DNA of 64,000 nt from Arenicola marina. Taxonomy: Eukaryota > Annelida > Polychaeta > Arenicolidae. Where the stretch lies: positions 21,553,123 through 21,617,122 of the forward strand of contig OZ025263.1 of assembly GCA_964019135.1 (NCBI GenBank). The letters are read 5' to 3'. Shown piece after piece: positions 58,201 through 64,000 of this stretch. The position numbers and the translations under genes are program-made. Positions within the stretch are counted from its first letter, which is position 1; the number at the start of each line of letters is the position of its first letter. The notes beneath the pieces are model-generated. The model saw only the letters and a list, made by a program, of their open reading frames with translations. It did not search any database and was not told the origin of the DNA.

Positions 58201-58959
58201 TGAGCGTCAGAAGGTGGCTTTCCATTCACAGGCCGCTCTGGGCGTCAGAAGGTGGCTTTCCATTCACAGGCCGCTCTGGGCGTCAGAAGGTGGCTTTCCA
58301 TTCACAGGCCGCTCTGGGCGTCAGAAGGTGGCTTTCCATTCACAGGCCACTCTGGGCGTCAGAAGGTGGCTTTCCATTCACAGGCCGCTCTGGGCGTCAG
58401 AAGGTTGCTTTCCATTCACAGGCCGCTCTGGGCGTCAGAAGGTGGCTTTCCATTCACAGGCCGCTCTGGGCGTCAGAAGGTTGCTTTCCATTCACAGGCC
58501 GCTCTGGGCGTCAGAAGGTGGCTTTCCATTCACAGGCCTCTCTGGGCGTCAGAAGGTGGCTTTCCATTCACAGGCCGCTCTGGGCGTCAGAAGGTTGCTT
58601 TCCATTCACAGGCCACTCTGGGCGTCAGAAGGTGGCTTTCCATTCGCAGGCCTCTCTGGGCGTCAGAAGGTGGCTTTCCATTCACAGGCCGCTCTGGGCG
58701 TCAGAAGGTGGCTTTCCATTCACAGGCCGCTCTGGGCGTCAGAAGGTTGCTTTCCATTCACAGGCCGCTCTGGGCATCAGAAGGTGGCTTTCCATTCACA
58801 GGCCGCTCTGGGCGTCAGAAGGTGGCTTTCCATTCACAGGCCACTCTGGGCGTCAGAAGGTGGCTTTCCATTCACAGGCCTCTCTGGGCGTCAGAAGGTG
58901 GCTTTCCATTCACAGGCCGCTCTGGGCGTCAGAAGGTGGCTTTCCATTCACAGGCCGCT
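52290..58959. repeat. 38-bp minisatellite, about 175 copies, running into a gap
   Basis: Unit CAGGCCGCTCTGGGCGTCAG followed by AAGGTGGCTTTCCATTCA, 38 bp. Variable sites are GCCGCTC/GCCTCTC/GCCACTC/GCCAATC, GGGC/GAGC, AAGGTGG/AAGATGG/AACATGG and TTCACAGG/TTCATAGG. A block of 53 units (2014 bp) is tandemly duplicated almost perfectly (about 54465-56478 and 56479-58492), and five-unit (190-bp) repeats are nested within it. Because 38 is not divisible by three, frames cycle with a three-unit period and stay open up to 514 codons. The array is truncated by the N run. Confidence 0.98.
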
Positions 58960-59159
58960 NNNNNNNNNNNNNNNNNNNNNNNNNNNNNNNNNNNNNNNNN
59001 NNNNNNNNNNNNNNNNNNNNNNNNNNNNNNNNNNNNNNNNNNNNNNNNNNNNNNNNNNNNNNNNNNNNNNNNNNNNNNNNNNNNNNNNNNNNNNNNNNNN
59101 NNNNNNNNNNNNNNNNNNNNNNNNNNNNNNNNNNNNNNNNNNNNNNNNNNNNNNNNNNN
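58960..59159. other. Assembly gap, 200 N
   Basis: Exactly 200 unknown bases terminate the 38-bp array. The array does not resume on the right, so the gap hides its end and possibly a large amount of repeat. Confidence 0.99.
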
Positions 59160-60589
59160 GTAGGGGCTGGCGGGGGGGGGGCGGAGGGTTTGGGGGTTGG
59201 CGGGGCGGGCGGGATGGCGAACGGGGGCGGACTGGGGGTTGGCAAGGAGGGGTTGCAGATCATATGTGCATTCCATGAGGGGGGCGGGGGGTGGGGGGGG
59301 GCTCAACCCAAACCCCAAACACACGTGATTCATCGACGCCCCAAACACGCTCTGGACGTCCACTTCCGCTCCCAGAATCCCACGCGTGTCCGGGCTGTCG
59401 GGAGTTCCTTGGTTGACGGGGGGGCTTCATATTGTGGGTCTAATCCCGGGGGACCTGTCACCGCCCGCCGGACCGGACCAGGAACACCGGAAGTCCGACC
59501 AAGGACAGGACACTGGATCGAGTCAGGGCCACACGCAGCGGGTTTGCATAGGGTCAGGACGGACGCCGTGACCTTGATGGACCTTGGTGGCGTCTGTCAG
59601 TACTAGGACGCCAGGGGAGATGGTGGGGGTGAGAGAGGGGGGTGCGGGAGTAAGGGTGAGGGAAGGTGATGAGGGAGTGCGTGGGTGAGGGAGGTTGTGG
59701 GGTCGGGGAAGAGGGTGGGCCGGCCAGCTCTGATCTCTCTCTTGACGTCCGCTCACGGTACGACACGGCGTCTACTGCGTCGTCACATAAGAGGTCTTGC
59801 CCCCGACCGCACAGAACCTTTCTCACGCGGGAATACGATCACTTCTTAAGGCGTTTACAAGTTCCAGCCAATGGGTGCACACCTGGGGCGTGACGTCACG
59901 TTATAGCTCATGATCATGGGAGCGGAAACGCGAGTCCCTATCACGTAACCACGGGACTGACGTGCGACAGCCTCTCAGATAAATCTTAAATTTGCTCTGA
60001 TGTTTTTGTTGGACCACGTCAAGCCTATTTTAAACAAGATCTGAACGTGGCGAGCATGTTCACTGTGGGGACGGTGACTTATTGGTGCATTAAGCCTTTT
60101 TTTGTGACACAGTGACAAACGAACTGTCGTGTTTCGGGCTGTTCTTGCGCGCATGAAAACTATCTAAATTTGACCACGAAACCGCCCTGGACAATAAAAT
60201 AGGGTGGGATGAGACTGGCCCCAGATACATGCCCCAGGGTTCATATCTACGACCCGCTCGCAACCCAGCCTGCTCATCAAATCAGCTAAGAGGAGGGGGA
60301 GGGGGGGGGGGGATAAACAGTTCCAGCCATATTATACGACATGGAATAGGGATTGCTGTATTATATTTGTATATAGAATCGGAGCCTGGCTCTATGCCTC
60401 CACAAGGGATAAATCTAACATGGCGGGAGTTAGCCTCATAGTTATTTACCACTGTAACAGTAAGCAAATTGTATATTTTGTTCCATGCTAAATCTGCACC
60501 CCCCCCCCCCCCCGCCTACCCTCCGTCCCCCGCCCCGTACACCTTCTCCCGCCAGTTTGAAAGCCCTGATTCCTCCTCAAGCTCCCCGC
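59160..60589. other. Non-coding stretch, G-rich at left
   Basis: 59160-59310 is G-rich with GGGGGTTGGC repeats. 59600-59720 is GGTGAGGGA-rich. Poly(G) lies at about 60296-60312 and poly(C) at about 60498-60513. Frames of 60-90 codons have no recognisable feature. Confidence 0.5.
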
Positions 60590-60902
60590 ACGGTGGCGCT
60601 ACGCAAGCGCGGCTTTTACCGCTGCTGTCGGCCGGGGGCAAATATCAAGATTCTTGAAAAACGGTCAAGTAATCTGTAATTTCTTGCAATATTATATTAT
60701 AAAATTTCATCACCTGATACCGTGGGTTAATTATTAGGCTTAGGTTGGGTCCCCGGCACTTATTTGTAGAAATGCGCGGCGCATTTGTCCTATCAATTTG
60801 CGCAGCGCCACCCTGGCGAGCGAGTGTGAAAATGCAGTGAGGAAGTAGGCGACAACAAAACTATAATGGAGCCCTAGCGGAGTGAGTCGAAGGCAGAGAG
60901 TG
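60590..60902 (-). repeat. Unclassified dispersed repeat, copy C
   Basis: Reverse complement matches 15551-15945 over most of its length, including CACACTCGCTCGCCAGGG, GCGCTGCGCAAATTGATAGG, AAGTGCCGGGGACCC and, after a length difference of about 100 bp, TTGACCGTTTTTCAA and CCCCCGGCCG. The match ends cleanly near 60902 and 15551, which may be a true element end. No coding capacity. Confidence 0.7.
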
Positions 60903-61492
60903 ATTCCTCCTCTTGATGCATGACACGTGACAAGTGGCATCACTTCAGCGACCAGCCTCATCTTTCATCGGCTCTGACCTTAACGAACTCGTTACCACCG
61001 CTGAGGATTTCCCCGTACTTTGGCCGTGTATCCCGGCGCCAATGGCCCACACCCATTCAGGAATAGAGCCACCCCAGCGGTTCACATAGTCTGCTCCACG
61101 AACTCCCCTCACCCGAGGAGAGTCCGTCACTGTCCAATTTGTGCAAGGCAGTCATTGGCTGCGGGCCGAGATCGGAGACCCCGCCATATCGCGCATTCTC
61201 ATTGGCTGAGCTATATTTACCGGGGAAGCCCTCTCGAAAGTATCGTGAAGACGAAAAGTAAACACTGCCACTGGTGAACAAATGAAAGAAATTCTTTGGG
61301 ATTATTGTATCTTGGACAGAATTGTCTTGCACATTTCGATTTATCGAGAGTTAAGCATGCATTTCATGTATTTAAAACAAAATGACAGTGTTCATGTGCG
61401 GCGATACGTTGAAAGACAGCCACTACCTTGACCAAAGCTAACGGCAAAGGAGAATCCAAACTGATCAGCAGATCGCATTAATCTGTTAACCA
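60903..61492. other. Unique stretch with several CCAAT-type boxes
   Basis: ATTGGCT occurs near 61154 and 61200, and GCCAAT near 61038, within CpG-containing sequence. These are NF-Y-type motifs that occur in promoters. No coding frame is recognised (longest 91 codons). From 61260 on nothing is seen. Confidence 0.4.
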
Positions 61493-61500
61493 AACAGTAA

Positions 61501-61767
61501 CAGCGGGGGAGGGTCTAACATTGTGGAAAGGGGGGGTTGCGACAGAGGGTAGGGGGGGCTCACTAAAAAAAACGCGGGGGAGTGGGGGGGGGGGGGGCGG
61601 CTGAAAATGTAATCCGCCTAAGGGTTGCATTTACAAAATGTCTCTTTTCAATGTATGTCGTTGGAAAGCCTGACTTGTACAGTGTATGCTTAAATTCCTA
61701 AGGCGGGGGGGGGGGGGGGCGGGTGCAACCCCCATAACACCCCACCCCCCAGCCAGATCCGCCCCTG
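61501..61767. mobile_element. Probable hAT-like MITE, 267 bp
   Basis: The right end reads CAGGGGCGGATCTGGC on the minus strand (ending at 61767), the kind of CAGNGGCGGATC end seen in many animal hAT-type MITEs. The left end CAGCGGGGGAGGGTC is a degraded counterpart. Flanking octamers AACAGTAA (61493-61500) and AACAGGAC (61768-61775) agree at 6 of 8 positions, consistent with an old 8-bp hAT target duplication. G runs lie just inside both ends. No coding capacity. Confidence 0.45.
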
Positions 61768-61775
61768 AACAGGAC

Positions 61776-64000
61776 ACAGACAGGGAACAAAAGGTACAGA
61801 CATCCACGAACATGTTTAGACTCTTTAATAATTTGATAGAATGTGTTCATTCTAATCTGGGATTCATGTAAACAAAAAGAAAAACAGCTGCATGACTTGA
61901 TAAGAATACTGAAATTAATCTTATTATTAAGAAATATAGTCAAATTAAACGTATAAATAATAAGTTATATAATCTAGCAAGCTGTGTAATAGTCTACCAA
62001 ATTCATTGACAAAATGATATATTTTGGTTCTGAGTAACTTAAGACCTGGATGGCGAGGGGGTGGGGAGGGTAAGTTACTAAGGTGAAATGACCCCTCTAG
62101 CTAGCTATAGCTGTGTCTATATGAACATTTAAAAAAAAAATATTTATCTTTTACTTGTAAATTTATTATTATATCCTTCTTCCATCAATACAATACTTTC
62201 ATATTAAGACTTACATAGTCTACATGTAACCAGGTGTAACATAATAATAAATGAAATTAATCATCAATTTATGTTTATATTTACCTTTTCTCTTACAGAT
62301 TATGTAACCAATTGGAATTAATCAATCAGATAATTAAGAAGCCTGCATACAGATGCAGACAAGATGGACCAGATAGAAATACACAAGAGACCAAAAAAAA
62401 CCTAGAGATATGAATTCTACATGGGTTTCTTCTTAACAATCTGTATCAAAGACAGTTTTGCATATGATAAAAACAACAGAAACGAAACTGATTCTTGGAT
62501 ATATAATTGGACTGCTTTTAAATTCTTCAGCATCCAAGAGCTGTTTGCTATGTGGAGCAGTCAGAAAAGAAGACAATGGAAACAGAAATGATATGTTGCA
62601 AAACTGTTATTTACTGTGGATTTGCAAATGAATTAATTAAGAATGAAATGAACTTGGTTTAAATATATTTCTATTTTGCAATTGGAAAGCAGGCAAGGCC
62701 TATAACAAATTCCTCTAGCTGAAATGAGCTTGCCTTATTGGTTGTGTTCAGTCATAATTGGTAAAGGTTCAGATTAAGTGTCATTAGTGCTAAAGCCCTA
62801 AATTATGCATTTATATCAACCTTTAGATTAAATATTGCAAAAAGTGCAAACCTCCAGCCTATAGTTAGCCTGGTAAGGATTCATTTTCATCCATCCTACA
62901 CCCCATCACTACCCCAATCAAGTGTGTTATAAATGAAGACATATCTGGAGTAATGCTAGCCTAAAATTGATTATAGATATAATTTAGCTCAATGTTCAAG
63001 ACTAAATTCTTCAAAATTAACAGGGCTTGGTCATTTTGGCTAATCATGTAAGACAAAATAGCCAAAACAATGCACCTGTATAATCTTGTATTGAAGTTGG
63101 TTGAATGATTGTAAACTATTTGCCAAAATGGCCTAGCTGAGCAACAGTTTTCTATAATCAGGATTTGCCACAGGAGAATAAAGTGAAGAGCCAGTCCTTC
63201 TCAAGAATGAATCTGAATATTTAATTGGCCCTAACATAATTCACATATAAATTTCCTGCAAGAAATTTGTTTTCCAATGGAATGAGCTTATATACCACAG
63301 GCAGTCATCTTTATCAATGGGCCTTGACCTAAATAATTTGCCCTGTATTAGCCGTTACAATACAGTGTACTAATTGATGTAGTAAATGCCATTGGTTGTC
63401 TGTGATGGTAAGTAAATAATAAAGTAAGTCTTGAATGGAATCATTATTTTTCATTATTTTACATTTATAATGCATCACAAACATAAACACTGATAATACA
63501 CATATCAATGATGTAGAAGCAACTTTTAATTCATGTGGTTTATGCAGATATGACTTTATTCAATATAATCCTGGAGTAGCTGTGTTTTCTGTCACTTAAT
63601 TCTTTAATCTATATATACATTAAATTTAAATGTGTGATACAATTAACATACAAGCAAGACTACTTTTTTATGTGGAAAAAAAGTTCTATAAAGAAGTATT
63701 AATAGAGCAAAATATTGTGATTTTCTGTTTCCCAGCCACTTCATTATGAATACCGGTAGTACAAAATATTCCATTAATCTAGGATATTTCACATACCAAT
63801 TAGTAGTGCTACATTTCAAAAGTTACAACTAATTTAAAATTAGAAATGTTTCAATTCTTGAATTAACTCAATAAATGCAAGTCCATTGACTGGACATGAA
63901 CTACACTATTCAACAACGGCAATCACTTACAGTATTTAAATAACTCCGGCTAGCATATACATATATCTCCTATGCAACTTATTGCAGACTATAGACTTGT
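61776..64000. other. AT-rich stretch without arrays or genes
   Basis: Composition changes sharply from GC-rich and repeat-laden to AT-rich unique sequence with only short frames. A good 3' splice-site-like sequence (TTACCTTTTCTCTTACAG, ending at 62299) and a 5' splice-site-like GGTAAGTA (near 63408) are present, but no coding exon can be supported between them. It could be intron or intergenic DNA. Confidence 0.5.

Noticed and set aside
52252-59606. Repeated frames such as FPFTGLSGRQKVAFHSQ of up to 514 codons
   Set aside because: They arise from the 38-bp array reading through three phases; they are also broken by the N gap and share no recognisable fold.

Overview
This is non-coding, repeat-dominated DNA from an animal genome. 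I could not recognise a single intact host protein-coding gene, a functional tRNA or rRNA gene, or any LTR, retrovirus-like or Polinton-like element. Three things point to a metazoan. There is a short interstitial run of the TTAGGG telomere motif. There are tRNA-derived SINEs with pol III A and B boxes. There are two degraded non-LTR retrotransposon tails. The SINE tail carrying GCGATATGACC looks like SINE tails I associate with molluscs, so a mollusc or other lophotrochozoan is my best guess; this is inference from memory, not a search. Two gaps of exactly 200 N each lie at the ends of tandem arrays.

The dominant content is minisatellites. About 18 unrelated tandem-repeat families occupy roughly 30 kb of the 64 kb (my estimate by eye). 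The largest are a 33-bp array of about 9 kb (29.1-38.1 kb), a 38-bp array of about 6.7 kb running into a gap (52.3-58.96 kb), a 29-bp array of about 2.4 kb (18.05-20.4 kb), a 26-bp array of about 2.3 kb (38.4-40.7 kb), a 49/51-bp array (4.1-5.9 kb), a GC-rich 33-bp array (7.9-9.55 kb), a polypyrimidine 25-bp array (24.5-25.6 kb), a 36-bp array (50.8-51.9 kb) and a 41-bp array (45.4-46.4 kb). Several show higher-order periodicity at whole multiples of the unit: 130 = 5x26, 290 = 10x29, 330 = 10x33, 190 = 5x38, 2014 = 53x38 and 2640 = 80x33. That is the mark of unequal exchange. Because 33, 36 and 12 are multiples of three, some arrays are open for thousands of bases in several frames on both strands. 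These frames should not be taken for genes.

Between the arrays lies unique-looking DNA peppered with poly(G)/poly(C) runs and with transposon remains: an L1/Tx1-like LINE tail inserted in a 12-bp minisatellite (about 9.9-10.7 kb), a Jockey/CR1-like LINE tail on the minus strand (about 50.0-50.6 kb), at least five tRNA-derived SINE copies or fragments (28.1, 41.3, 43.5, 46.4 and 46.8 kb), two non-autonomous elements with clear terminal inverted repeats (43.82-45.34 and 48.82-49.55 kb), a probable hAT-like MITE (61.5-61.8 kb), and an unclassified dispersed repeat with three copies (3.2, 15.6-16.2 and 60.6-60.9 kb). From about 61.8 kb to the end the composition switches to AT-rich sequence without arrays.

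Most interesting structurally are arrays whose units are themselves palindromic or hairpin-forming. The 26-bp array keeps a 7-bp hairpin with apparent compensatory changes. The 29-bp array keeps GATCC/GGATC half-sites around a variable central dinucleotide. The 38-bp array at 26.6 kb keeps a 15-bp near-perfect palindrome. The 36-bp array puts an ATG in an ideal Kozak context in almost every unit. Possible regulatory clusters (nuclear-receptor DR1 plus E-boxes at 13.75 kb; NRF-1 and YY1 motifs at 42.2-42.4 kb; CRE-like arrays at 2.4 kb) are the only hints of host regulatory DNA.
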